Source: Ciona intestinalis | Lineage: Eukaryota; Chordata; Ascidiacea; Phlebobranchia; Cionidae | Length of the DNA stretch: 64,000 nucleotides | Direction: 5' to 3' | NCBI RefSeq assembly: GCF_000224145.3 | Contig: NC_020174.2 | Coordinates: forward strand, 1,390,520-1,454,519 | Part shown: positions 24,501 through 37,200 of the stretch, piece after piece | Layout of the letters: every line of letters starts with the position of its first letter | Position numbering within the stretch: the stretch's first letter is position 1 | Program-made: the position numbers and the translations under genes | Notes under the pieces: model-generated | The model's database searches: none | What the model was told of the DNA's origin: nothing | Seen by the model: the letters and a program-made list of their open reading frames with translations, nothing else

Positions 24501-27500
24501 GATGCTACTGTTATATGTGCGTGTGTCTTTGGACAAGACACTTAAGAGCAATTGCTTCAGTAGTTAATTACGTTTTTTGTTTAAATTATTGGCCATATGT
24601 TAAAAATATTTCCTCCAAAATAATCATTATCTTTTAAAAAACGAAAATTGATTTTTATTTAGGTGTCCATTTTTTTTAGAGTTACATTTGTGCCTCCGAT
24701 ATAATATTTAATATTATTGGTAGCAGTGTAATATAAAGATCATGTTCATCACAGAACGGAGATACATTCAACAACAATTTCATGTTAGATCTCATAGTTA
24801 CTTACCTGACGTCAATTGTTATAACGGTTGCTAACTTCATTGCTCCACTCATATTTGGGTTCCTTATTATATATGAAGATTATTCACCAGCTTTCACCAT
24901 TAAGTTCACACTCATAAGGTGAGACATGCAGTTTTGCTAGTTGAATTCAATTCACACATAAATAATCAAAATGATTCGTTTAATTAAGTAAGAAAGTAAT
25001 CTTTAAATTAGGATTTGAAAGTGTATCATATACTATCATTAGGTGAGTTGCGTTTTATAAAAATTCGAACAACTTGATCAATTTTATTGGGGTTGGGGGT
25101 TATAGAATGGCATACTATTAAAACCTAGGAATTAGATCTTTGCACACTACCCAAGCATACCTTAAAGTTTGCTACTACTCCCTATGTACACCACTGGGTA
25201 CACTAAATACAACATTGTAATTTCAGAACCGTTTTCCTACGTTTGGCATCTGTTGTGTTTCTCTATGTGGTGGTTTACCTTCAGATCAACTGCAGTAAAT
25301 ATGACATCGTATCAACAGAAATACGACCGAACTGCACCTTCTGTGAGGGGGTTGAGGTAACCAGTGTTTCTGTAGACAAGTCTATTGTAGTAATCTGTGT
25401 TGCTGTGTGAGCAGCTTCCCAAATATATACTACATGCTGAAAACCTTAAAATGTATGTTATCAGCTAAAAACCTATAAATTACAAAAGGAAAACCTAAAC
25501 ATTATATGTTACTTGCTGAAAATTTAAACTTTCCCTTCCATATATTCAGTGCTGGGAAACTTACCTTGGGCAAGAGATGTATAAGTTGACCATCATGGAC
25601 TTTTTCATTGTCCTTGCTGTTACTTTGTTTGTGGAGTTTCCAAGAAAGTAAGAATCCGATACTTTTCCAATGACACACAAGTCTTTATTAGATGTTTTGA
25701 ATTCAGTCATGTCAATGCCAATGTGCATATGACAGTTAACAATAACAAATTAAGTTAACGTTCTGTTGCTAAAACATATTTAATAATTTTGGATTATTTC
25801 AACTTATGGCCAACTCTGGGCTAAATTGCAGGTCGCCTGCCTCGCCATATATTATAGAATCGGTGGCTGTTTGACCTCTCATAATACATCAAACCTGTAA
25901 ACATAAAACTTTATCATTACTGTAATAGGTAACTCACATATATTTTACTTGGTCGGATTATTTACAGGAAAATAAACCTAACATCATATTCTTAGGTTAA
26001 TTGTAGAAAACTGTAGCTGTGGCCTTGCTAAATGGTGGGGCCAGCAAGAGTTCTCAATCCCTGAGAACGTTCTTGACATTGTGTATGCCCAAACTATTGG
26101 GTGGTAAGTTGCGAGTGGTGGTAGTTTTTGGTGGGTGGTTTGCTCTCCTGCATGTTTCATGACATGCATGCCGTTAATTCACTTTCTGCATGTGTAGACT
26201 TTTGGTTGAGAACATAAACTTGGCTGTGTTCAAACTATGGGGGATCCAGGAGTTCGACTTGACTGCAAATGTCCTAAGTATCACTTACTCACAAACCTTA
26301 GTGTGGTAAGTCTACAACATGAAGAAAATAATTTAAACTACAAGGATAACAATCCCAGGATATTTTGGTTGCACTGCTTCCACAGTGGTATTCTTAACAT
26401 TAATTTGTTCCCAAAACCTTGTGTTTTTGTAGTCTTGTTGTTGTTACCCAGTGTTAGTTGTTTCCATGCTGTGTTTGACCAACACTTGAGGTTTTCCAGG
26501 TATCTTTGTATAATGCATGCGGTTGCACCCTGGGTGTTGGGGTTATGAGCCAACTGTCACCTAAATCTCAGGTCCTATGGCATGCTGCAGGTCCTCACTC
26601 ATATAGAATACTTAATGCATGTGAAATAAGTTCCTTCTGCACAATCTTCAATAGCATGCCACACTTACTTTCCCCACACACAATCATGCATGACAATTTC
26701 ATCCTCTTTACTTCAACTATGTGTGACCTGTGTTGTGTAATATGACATCACAGATACCATTGTTTCATCACAGGATCGGTGCTTTTTACGCTCCATTGCT
26801 TCCAGTCATAGTTGTCGTAAAATTCTTCATTTTCTTTTATTTGAAGAAGTTATCGTTAACGTACAACTGCAGACCTGCCACAAGACCATACAGGTAAACA
26901 AGAATCGAAATAATCAAAAAAGCAATGTGAATATATTAAAAACACAATTAGAAATAGAAAATATGAGATATTACCCCAGAAAATATGGGATATATTACCC
27001 CACAAAACTTTATACGAAAGGTTTAAAAACCAATACTTCACTTAACAATACATGCTGAAACTTGTTATAAAACCATCCAATTAATTTGATTTGTTCCTTT
27101 TGTAGAGCATCTCGTTCCGGGACTTTCTTCTACATAATATTGTTAGTTGGTTTTGTTGTCGCGGCTTTTCCTGTGGTTGTCAGTGTGGCAATGTAAGTTA
27201 GAACTCCTATATATCATAAAGCGTTAGGTCTGATAATCGTAACGTATACCTTTCGGTGTGGAATGTATCTCCGAATTTTTAATCAATAATTATTAAAAAA
27301 ACTTTTGGTGACCAATGTGATAAGTATCAGTTAAAAGTGTCACTTGTGCACTAAGTACAACCCCTGCCTGCAATAGAAAACTCGTTTAGCTGTATGTTAT
27401 TCTATTAGTGACTAAATAAATTACCATTGTTAAAGTTATACAACTTACACCTCGTGCCCATAGTTTGGAACCAAGTAAAGATTGCGGTCCATTCCGTGGT

Positions 27501-28893
27501 TGGACGACCATGTTTTACGCCATCACAGCTTCAATACAAACACAACCTGGATGGTTGCAATCCATCTTATGGTTCGTTGGTTCACCTGGGTTTGCTATCA
27601 TTATTGGTGTCTTGTTATGGTGAGTGTTGTTGTGTTATCCTTGATTGGTTGTTCACTTACATATACAACTACTTTACTTTGCTACTGTACACAGTGTGAG
27701 TGTTACGTCATATTTCCACATTATATCTACCATTATAATGTAAATATTTTGTGCGACATCAAGATAAATGTACACTGGCTGTACACCTTTAATAGGTGTG
27801 ACTGTGACATAACATTGTATGTTATTATGTGCAACATTGTAAAACATAGCAGTTCAATGAAATATTTATTCTATTAGGGTATATAAGTTAAATAAGGAGA
27901 AAAACCAGCTTGGAAAAGAAAACTTGTTATAGCACAGCAGTGCATTATGCAAAAAAACATTGTGTATTTTTAGAATACGTCAATAAGTGTCTACTACAGA
28001 TCATGGGTGTCTGGTGTATCAATGACGGAATAAAATATACACAACTAAAAATATTTCAAAACATAACTTTGTAAAAAAAAAACTTTTTTCCAGCCTTGCT
28101 CTCTATTACTTTGTGGCATTGAGAACCGCACATAAAAAGATGATTTCTTTACTAAGAGACCAACTTACACTGGTGAGAGTTAGATATTATATGTTGTGTG
28201 TATGTAGTATATTCCATGAGGGTGAGGTTATTATTCGGAGGGGCACATATTATCCCCATTGTGTATTCTGGTAATTGTTGTAATATGGGAAACATTATGT
28301 AATAAGAGGTTTATTAAATTGGGAATTGCGGCTTTGGTGTTGGATGAGACTTATAGGAGGTATGAGAGAATACCAACCTTATATTATAAAGATATGACTA
28401 ATCATGGTTTCCTGGGCAAAATGATTGGCACAGTTTATGTGTGTTTATTGGCAAATGAGATTCAGCCCAAAAAAAGTTAGGACTCCTGATCACGACCTAA
28501 AGCCTAATACAATTCCTTTCAGGAAGGAAAAGACAAACAGTTTCTGCTATCCAGGGTAACTAAGTTGACAAAGGAGTTACAAGATGCTGGGATTGAACCG
28601 TAAGTTAATTACTTGGTAGATATGTTTGTAAATGAAACTGTTACATCTATAGTGGGTTGTAGATTACATGAAGTAAGGATAAGTACAAAAGCTGTACAGC
28701 CAATAAATCTGTACCTCTGTCCTCTAATACAGCTTTACTAAAATTTGGGCTATGCCGAAAACCCTAACTGCTTTGAATTTTCAGTGTTGCAGAATGTTTA
28801 ATGTTAATGTCTTCTGGCAGCACTGATAGCAAATTCAAGGCAGTTGGGACAATCCCAAAATCTGCCGCTAACATCAAAATTACTCCACAGTAA
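18540..28893 (+). CDS. Transmembrane channel-like (TMC) protein
   Basis: TMC-family ten-helix membrane protein related to TMC5-TMC8; subfamily not resolved. Exons: 18540-18585, 19087-19174, 19653-19761 (or from 19635), 20020-20171, 21536-21599, 21847-21928, 22475-22648, 23021-23106, 23330-23487, 23911-24058, 24247-24408, 24755-24918, 25227-25356, 25550-25647, 25996-26103, 26774-26893, 27106-27192, 27464-27619, 28094-28172, 28523-28599, 28785-28893, about 798 residues. The family signature [13 protein letters not shown] lies near residue 522. Also visible are [77 protein letters not shown] and [14 protein letters not shown]. The first ~130 residues are a hydrophilic Lys-rich tail. The C-terminus is uncertain (see findings). 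Convergent with the pocket-protein gene. Confidence 0.93.
21695..21795 (+). repeat. Dispersed ~73-bp repeat copy
   Basis: Lies in a TMC intron. Carries acacatggtgtattcataca, cctcatacttactatc and catgagtgtct, matching the copies at 170-290 and 32315-32480. Confidence 0.55.
24434..24560 (+). repeat. tRNA-derived SINE
   Basis: Lies in a TMC intron directly after the donor at 24409. The box A-like tggtaaaatgg (24446-24456) and box B-like ggttccagactc (24489-24500) have tRNA-like spacing, and a tail ctttggacaagacacttaag follows. Same family as the element at 39290-39510. Confidence 0.6.
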
Positions 28894-29062
28894 TTTAAAC
28901 GGGAAGCTCAAAAATGGCGGTGTTCGGCGGCGAAAATCTGGTCACAGTAATGGCCGATTGAACGAAGGGTATGAACCAAACATGTCGTCCAATGTTGATG
29001 GACCAGATAATATACCTGGCCAACCAGATGTGGACGAACTAAGAGACCGAGACATCCCATAA

Positions 29063-30056
29063 TGACAACACACATCCATGACTGTATTATATGATTTGAA
29101 CCTCAACAAAGCTATTAGCTACCCATGGCACCTTATGAAACATCATCATAGCGATATATTGCATGACATTAATCTGCACATAACCTGACACCGGTACTTA
29201 CAACAAAACAAGGTACTATTATCAAAATTTGAGTTTAAGAAAATTATAAAAGTGAATACTCCACACATCGGCATCGAATGAATGTTTATGTCACTGTCAA
29301 CTGTTGCACAAAACTTGTGAAAAATGACTTGGTTTAACCGAATGATAATTCACTTAGATTTAGTTGTACATTGCAATACTATATTACTATCTTCATTTTA
29401 ATGCTTATATGAGCTGTAATTTTTACTCATTTTCTTTTTTAAATTTATGAACTGTTTTAATTCTTAACCTTTTTATAACATGCCACTTATAAGGCCTTAT
29501 AATATTTTAAAGTACTGAACCACTAAGAATAATACATACGTAAAATTTCTTAGCTAAACTGGCTGAGAACCATTGCTCTAAAAGATATTATCTCATTGTT
29601 AGTTCACCGTATAAGTGCTCCTAATTTCCTGTATATTAACCACTGTACTATTTTAGCAAACCCCATTTATCTAAACAAACCAAAATACCAAACCTTGTAC
29701 GATACGATTAGGAGATTTGTAAATATTTGGTATTCGCGCACTTCAATCTTGGCTCATATTATTTTAGTTCGTTGTTATTTCAATAAAAGTTGTTAAACAA
29801 TTTTGCGGTAAGAGCAGTTTATTAAAATGTGCCCCCAGTAAAATAATAAAACAAGTTATCCAATATACAAATGGTGGCGAAGTCTAAAACAGAAACTCAT
29901 TCACACAAAGTTACTACCGATATTTCATTACTTCATGATTGTGGGGGTAACTAATACATGATTAAAACACATTTTAATAAAACTCAGACATACTTTCAAC
30001 ATAAAAAGTCACTGTTTACCTGAAAGCAGAAGTTGTTATACAAAGTAATCTGATGT
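29063..30056. other. Convergent spacer, TMC and pocket-protein 3' ends
   Basis: AT-rich 3' UTR-like sequence. AATAAA occurs on the plus strand near 29782, and its complement near 29818 may serve the opposing gene. No coding signal seen. Confidence 0.55.
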
Positions 30057-33000
30057 TTAGTTGGGGAGAGATCTTTCTCTTTGCATTAGTTGGACTCTTC
30101 TTGAAACATTGGCACGCTTTGGTTCGCTCCCATCTTCATCTTTCGAGAATTCCAAAGTACGTTTACCGTTGAGTGTGGGAGCATGGCGCTGCATCATGGA
30201 GTTGATATCTCGGAGTCGTTTAGCGGGGCTACGATGGAAGTTGTAGTCGAGGTGACGATCAGTGTTTGTTGCCATCAACAATGAAGCTGTGATGTTATAT
30301 AAATAGAATGAATATAGAATAATATGTTTTCGAATCCAAATACTGCTTGAATATGCTTACTAAGAACATATTGTTTTCTGTATGGGTGACACCCTTTGCC
30401 AGGAACCTTGGACTTATTTGGCCTATGACTAAGAACATTCCGGCACATTTGTAATATTTAATGTTTTGGCATACTGCGCAAATCTAGGCATAAATCTCAG
30501 TCTCCTTGGTGTGCTGAGCCTTAGGACCTCACCCATATAAAATAGGAATATAAAGTTCAATCTAATAATAATTAAATTTTTAAAACGCAGTTGAAGCAAC
30601 TTACGATTCTTAAGTGGCGAGATGTAAATATTGTCGGTAACTTTCCTTGGTGATTGGGGGAGTATCCGGGGGCGTGGCATGGGTGAGAGTGGGACTTCAA
30701 GCTAGGAAAATAAACATTGAGATAATTCATGAATTTTGTAAACTCTCAGCGATACATAACACAAAAATGCGACAAAATTCCTTAAAAATATTTTCCAACT
30801 AAGTCACAAGGTGCACAAAACAAAACCGTGCGATAACGACCGTAGTTGCCCCGCCGAATAAGGATAAATAAGTTACATCTATTCATACTTACATGTGAAA
30901 CATCGCCCGAATTAAACTTCTTCACATACTCGCGCATCACTGGAACGTAGACTTTATTATAGAACTGGATAAGATCGTCCCGCTCCCCATCCCCACCTCC
31001 CGTGCTCCCGGGAAGAGGGGAAGATGGATCAGATCTTGGAATGGTGCTGTTTGATCTCATGGACCTGCTCGGAGGTTGGGCGGGGATCAAACGAGGACTG
31101 GAAGATCGATGAATGAGAACGTTCCTGTAAACCTTGGAGGAGTTTATGTTCATTATAATGAAATCTGAACTTCTTTATTTTGGTTGAAAAATTTTATTAA
31201 ATTTTTTTGGAAAAAACAAAATGTCAAAAGTACGACAGAAATATTAAACGTGGCAGCAACAGCAGCATGGGTAATTGGGTATTAACTTATTAGAAAAAGT
31301 TGTAACCTGTTAATTCTGTTTTATAAAACTTGGCATAAATATGTTGTTAAAATATCAGTAAAAACGTTTATTTTCCAGTTGTGTTCATTAAATTTATGTT
31401 TTTTATATATGATAGCGCTACTACCACGAAGCTTAAATAGCTTTTTTGCATATTAAGACATTTAAATAAGCACATTATTTACATACAGAAAGAGTAATAT
31501 ATCATAGTAGTTTAGCATCTGTACCACTTACATTGCTTGTAGCTTGTGGTTGGCTTCTGTAGCATCTCATGATTTCTTGAAATGAATGATCATGCTGGGT
31601 GATCTGAATATCATGTGATCATTTAAACCAAGGAAATTATATGATTATTTTAACAAATAATCAATATTTATAATCCCAAAGAAACCTTGGTATTATTCAA
31701 GTCGTTTTTATCATACAGGTTTATATGTCTTGCACAAGAAAATATATGCCCATTGCCCACAAATCGTAATGGCAGCATTAAGCTTCAAACCTGTATCTTG
31801 TGGGCTACAGGCATACAGGGTAACCACTATGCCACGGCGCAAGGCTGTTCTTCATACCGAAAAAGTATTCTTGATTTTATATATGGCCTGTTGTTTTATT
31901 ACCTATTTTAAAAATAACATCAAGTGCCATAAAATGCATAACTAACAAAATTGTTTAACAATTTGTATTCAGTGAGATAAATATTTTGTCTAAAATGGCA
32001 CCATCAATCTCCTTTTCAAATAAAATCCAAGTTCAAAAACACTCTTTCATAAAAAATATTTTACCTTAGCTATGACATACACAGCACACATAAGCATCTG
32101 GTCGATATGTCTGTCTCGCATCAGTGAATACGCGTGCTTTGACACAGAATATTCAAAGCATGTCCAGATTTTAGCTCTTAGGTCAGGTGGGATAACCAAC
32201 TGCTCACATAGATGTCTTAAACGTACACTTGCTAAGTGGTAAACCTGAATGGGATGTTATATTAGGTTAGTTTAGTATTTACAACATAAATGTATACAAA
32301 AATTGAATTGTATTCATACATCCCATGCTCACCGTCAAGTTATAACATGGGTGTCTTTTTATACACCAGACTTACAGATATATTCAAACACCTCATGCTC
32401 ACTGTCGAGTTATAACATGGGTGTCGTCTTATACATCAGACACACCTTATATATCCATAGACCTCATGCTTAATGTCAAAACAACATATATACAGTAAGA
32501 GTAAACCCCACCTTTCTAAAGAAGAGAGCAAGAGATCCAGTTTTCCTAGGTTTAACATTGTCAGCATGATTGGCTACAGACACCACAGTGATTGGTTTTC
32601 CACCTAAGTAACAACATGTTTGTTCAGCAATAGGCGTAACATTAGGGTTTTCTGGGGTGCCGTGCCCCCATCTTTTAAAACGGAGGTGGCATCATTATTT
32701 TTGACACTCAAGTTTTAAGCCTAAAACACCCTTTTTTCTCTGTTGTAAGGTATATATACTAACAAGCACAGCTAAAGTATATATAGCATTTAACAAATTA
32801 ATCACTATCAATTTACAACCATTAGTGTAACTGCATTTTAGCAAAGTCGCCCTAAATATTGCACAAAATTTTAATGCAAAACTCAAAAATGTTTTACTTT
32901 TTGTCTCTATATACAAGCATGTACACCAACGGCATGCACTGATAAGCAACATATTCAAGGTATAAATATTCACCTGGACTTGTTTGTTGAACAACGTAAG

Positions 33001-34180
33001 TCTTTGCACCAGGTGAGTTGGGAACATCCATGCTGACCACTTTCTGTTGATTCAAAAGTATTTTAAATAAAGAAAACTAGTTGCCAACAACATAGGTAAG
33101 ATGGTAGACTTCATTCACTGTGCTTATAAATATAAATCTACCATGAAAGTTTTGGTCTGCTTGGAAAGCTGACAAACTCTAACATTATAACCCTCCAAAA
33201 TTTTAACCAAAACCGCAACCATGGAAAAAAGCAACTCTGGTGTTTTATATGAAAGTTTGTCTCATAATAAAGCCATGGTACATGCACATAGTAGCGGTTG
33301 GTGGAATTTGCCAGTTATATTTAGTTATTTTTGTAGGAAATTTACAATGGTTAAATTTAAATTCACCTATTGTAGTTTCCTACAAATGTACCAAGGGTTA
33401 TCCTTTAGACCTTTACATAAATCCCGAAGCTAATAATTCCTAAGATACAAAAAACCAACCAGTGTCCCAGGTGTAGAAGATAAATGATCCTTCACGAATA
33501 ATCTTCTCTTTGCCGATCCGGGAGAGGGAGAACTAAATCTGTCTCTTGCAGTACCAGGCTCTGTTCAAATAGAAATAATGTAAAATCAAAAATTAGAGAA
33601 ACTTTGACAGGCGGAAGTGTTGATGTTTAAAAAATGCCTGAAAGTTCGCAAGATTGCCAATGAGTTAAAATGATTATACAAGTTATGTAGCTAAGATTTT
33701 AGCTTTGACAATTAAAATTTACTGAATTAGATCACCGCCATCAGTTGCTATTGTTGTTTACAAATATAAAACGTCTCCCCACCGTCACTATCAATTCTCA
33801 CTCTTGGTTAATACCCAATTCTCAATCAACCCCAGTTTTTATACGCTACAAACTTTTTTTCCTTGATTCTTATCATATACTCATGCAGTTGTAAACCCTT
33901 TCACAGAGCATATTCATACTTGCTATTTAAAATAGTGTATTTTTAAATTCGAACATTACACTTTAGAATATCTAACTTACCGAATTTTCTAAGATTTCCA
34001 ATTTCACCTTCAGAAACTGCTTTAACACGTGGGTGTGTGGGTGGGGACTTGGGGGTTCCGGGTCCAAGTAACCCCTTATTTACCCCGGTTGATTTGTCGG
34101 CAGATGAAGGCTCAATATGTTGGGAGTGATTCACCTTAAACATATTCACTTATTGTAATGTTTCAATATAAACAAAACAG

Positions 34181-34215
<35 letters not shown>

Positions 34216-37200
34216 CATTGAAGAGCACAACATAAATGTTTTCATTTCAAAGGTTTTTTTTATGTTTCGTTTTAAAATCTAAACACAATACCATTTTAAC
34301 TTCTAATTTCACTGCAAATGTTTTTCGATTTGAACCATAACGTTTGAAATGAAGACATCTGTGTCACTGTTATATATACATTTATATATAGATGTTATGT
34401 TTATATTAAACAGACTAGTGGTACAATACTCCTTCTTTATAAACAAGTTTTCCAACCAACCCTACCTCTTCACATAAAGGAGCTGGGGATTCCCCATTCC
34501 CGAGAACCTGCCACAACGTAGAATCTGACTTCCACGCCAAGGATTCCAATATTTGTTCCTCTATGTGGTTGAGATGTTTAATACACGGCCCCCATAAACC
34601 ATCCTCTGCTCTTATAACAAGCTCTATAACCTGGTGGAATGTAATTGTGTTTTAACTAAGTTTGTGTTAAGCGAATCTGAAACAAAAGTAGGCTATATGT
34701 ATGTTTTAGCTGTGTCGTTATAAACCTGAGCATTGAAATTGCAGGAATGTTCAAAGTTGAACCCAACTTTGGCTTAAACTAGATACTTTTTTACTATCTC
34801 ATAATATCTATTGGAACTTTAAAGATGCTCTGGTCACCTTTCACAAGCTGTCAGTCATTGCAGGTGCATTTGAGACATGATAACACATATAAAATCAATG
34901 TAAGATTTTTATTTGTTACGATACGGCAGGACTTTGTATGATCTAATTATGCCTGGCAACAACAGCGGCAGAATAATTCAAATACAACAGACTGTATATG
35001 CTACAGTGGCTTAAAAGTTGATGTCTTCACATCCCAACACATTAAACAATACCTTATAGAAATAGTAAGGAGACAAATCCAACGCCGATAAAATCCAAGG
35101 AAACATTCGTTCAGCTTTGTACGAACATAAAACTATTTCCACACAACACGCAAACAAGAGAGTATGGAAATCATCTCTTTTTAATAATTCCTGTGATTTA
35201 TAATTTAAGTTAAATCTATAGTATGTGAACACAGCAACTATGTTGCCGGTTTTCTAGCATTGCATGCTAAGGAACCTGAGATTTAGGCCACAGTTTTATC
35301 CAAACATACAGAATGCAAAAACTGACCACGAAGAAGCAATGTTCGCTAAGTGTTTTGCCCAAGAAACACCCATATCAGTATCAAACATCAAACCCGGTAT
35401 CTTTTAGTTATAATGCAACCACTAAGAAGAAAGTATATATCCTAATACAGAGTAAATCCAGTACTTTAAATTACCAGTTAAGGTGTTATGTAATTTACTT
35501 TACCATATCATATCAAAACACACAAATAGAAAACAACATAGGAAACTATTTCCACTCACAGAAAGATCAGATTTTCCATTCAAACGTTTCTTTTCCTGTA
35601 TCATGGATCCTTCTAATATATGGTAATACAACACAGTAGCCATGGTGGCTCTCTGCTCAGCTATTGCTGTTAATAAAAAAAATATAACAAATAATATTAA
35701 CCTCACAGAATAAACAAATCTTTAAGGTATATCTAATAGATTTTCTACATTAATCATTGAGGTTCCCTGCGTTAAATTATTATCATAGTATTTGCAATAT
35801 AGCAATATACACCAGAGTTTACTAAATATTTAAAAACACAATACTTATAAAGAATTACATTGTTGTTTAATGCATAGTATTCCCAAAACTTTTAGTTGTT
35901 TTACACTTAAGATCTCTTTGTAAATAAACTTAAATATGCAACAAGCCTACAACATAAATAAGGTACAAAGCTTTTATTATTTGCTCACAACAATAATATT
36001 AAATCAATATACCTGGTGTTCCAGCGGGTATTCCCCCTCCCTTCCCCCCACGTTCCATGTATTTCTTCTTAATTATTTCCCTCAATCGATCCGTTCGTTT
36101 CTTCACTTCTTCACTCGGGTCCTCAGTACATTCACTAACAAAGCAAGTGGGAGTTTAAAGTTTGTGACTCTAACTGATACGAAAAAGTCATTTTATTTTA
36201 CTGAGTTAATTTATTCCAGGGCCAGGTTAAAATTTAATGCTTACTACAATTATCTTAACTGTAGGATACTTTATCTTTTAGTTAAAGAGTTCCTAACTTT
36301 ACATAAAAGTTTCATTATGTTTCAAAGTTTCTTTGGTAAAATATTTATTTGGTTACTTACCGAAATATTGCAGCAAGTTTTTCAGAAGGTCCATCAGTTT
36401 TGCTTTGAAGTAATTTTTTGAGTTTCATGACATCATGGCAGGTGGATGAGACAGGTGTTAATGATCCATTTAAACTTGAGTTGTGACCTTTACCATGCAA
36501 ATACTCTCTGTTGGTTAATGGCGTCTTCTGTACCATGCTGTTTGTCTGGAAAACCAAAAGATGATAAATAAAAATGTCCATTAAATAATGTGCTCCTAGA
36601 TTAAAACTTGTTATTTTAAACTTTTGAATTAATATATATAATATGTGTTCTCAAATTTAAAAAAGGTGAATTTAGAAAATTCCACTTTTAAACAATAACA
36701 TATTATTCTAGAAAAGCTGTTTCACAAAACAAAAATAACCATTTACTGCACAAAACAGGAAAACTTACCTTAGCAAGATGTTCTGCAACTTCTTGTTTCA
36801 AGTTAGTTTGTGCGGGAGGTGGACATTTGATTGGGGTGCCTAGTTCACTGTCAACTTCATCATGGAGGAAGACACGCTCATCAAAATCACCTTCCGTTAT
36901 CACATATTCCTCATATAACTTGCTTATAGCTGAGCTGTTGGTTCAAAGACATCCATTATCTTGATAATATTCAACACTAACATTTTAATATATTTTTACT
37001 CTATATGGGTGAGGTCCATAGGGATCTAGGATTAAGGCCAAATTTGGCTCATTACACTAACACCAAGATTGCCTATGTATTTCCAAAAGGAACTTGCTTG
37101 GGAGCATTTATGCATGGATGTGTCACTACCCCCAGACCAAGTTTTAGACTTAAGTCAAAAACAAGTCAAATAATACTAAACAAGTCAAAATATACTAAAT

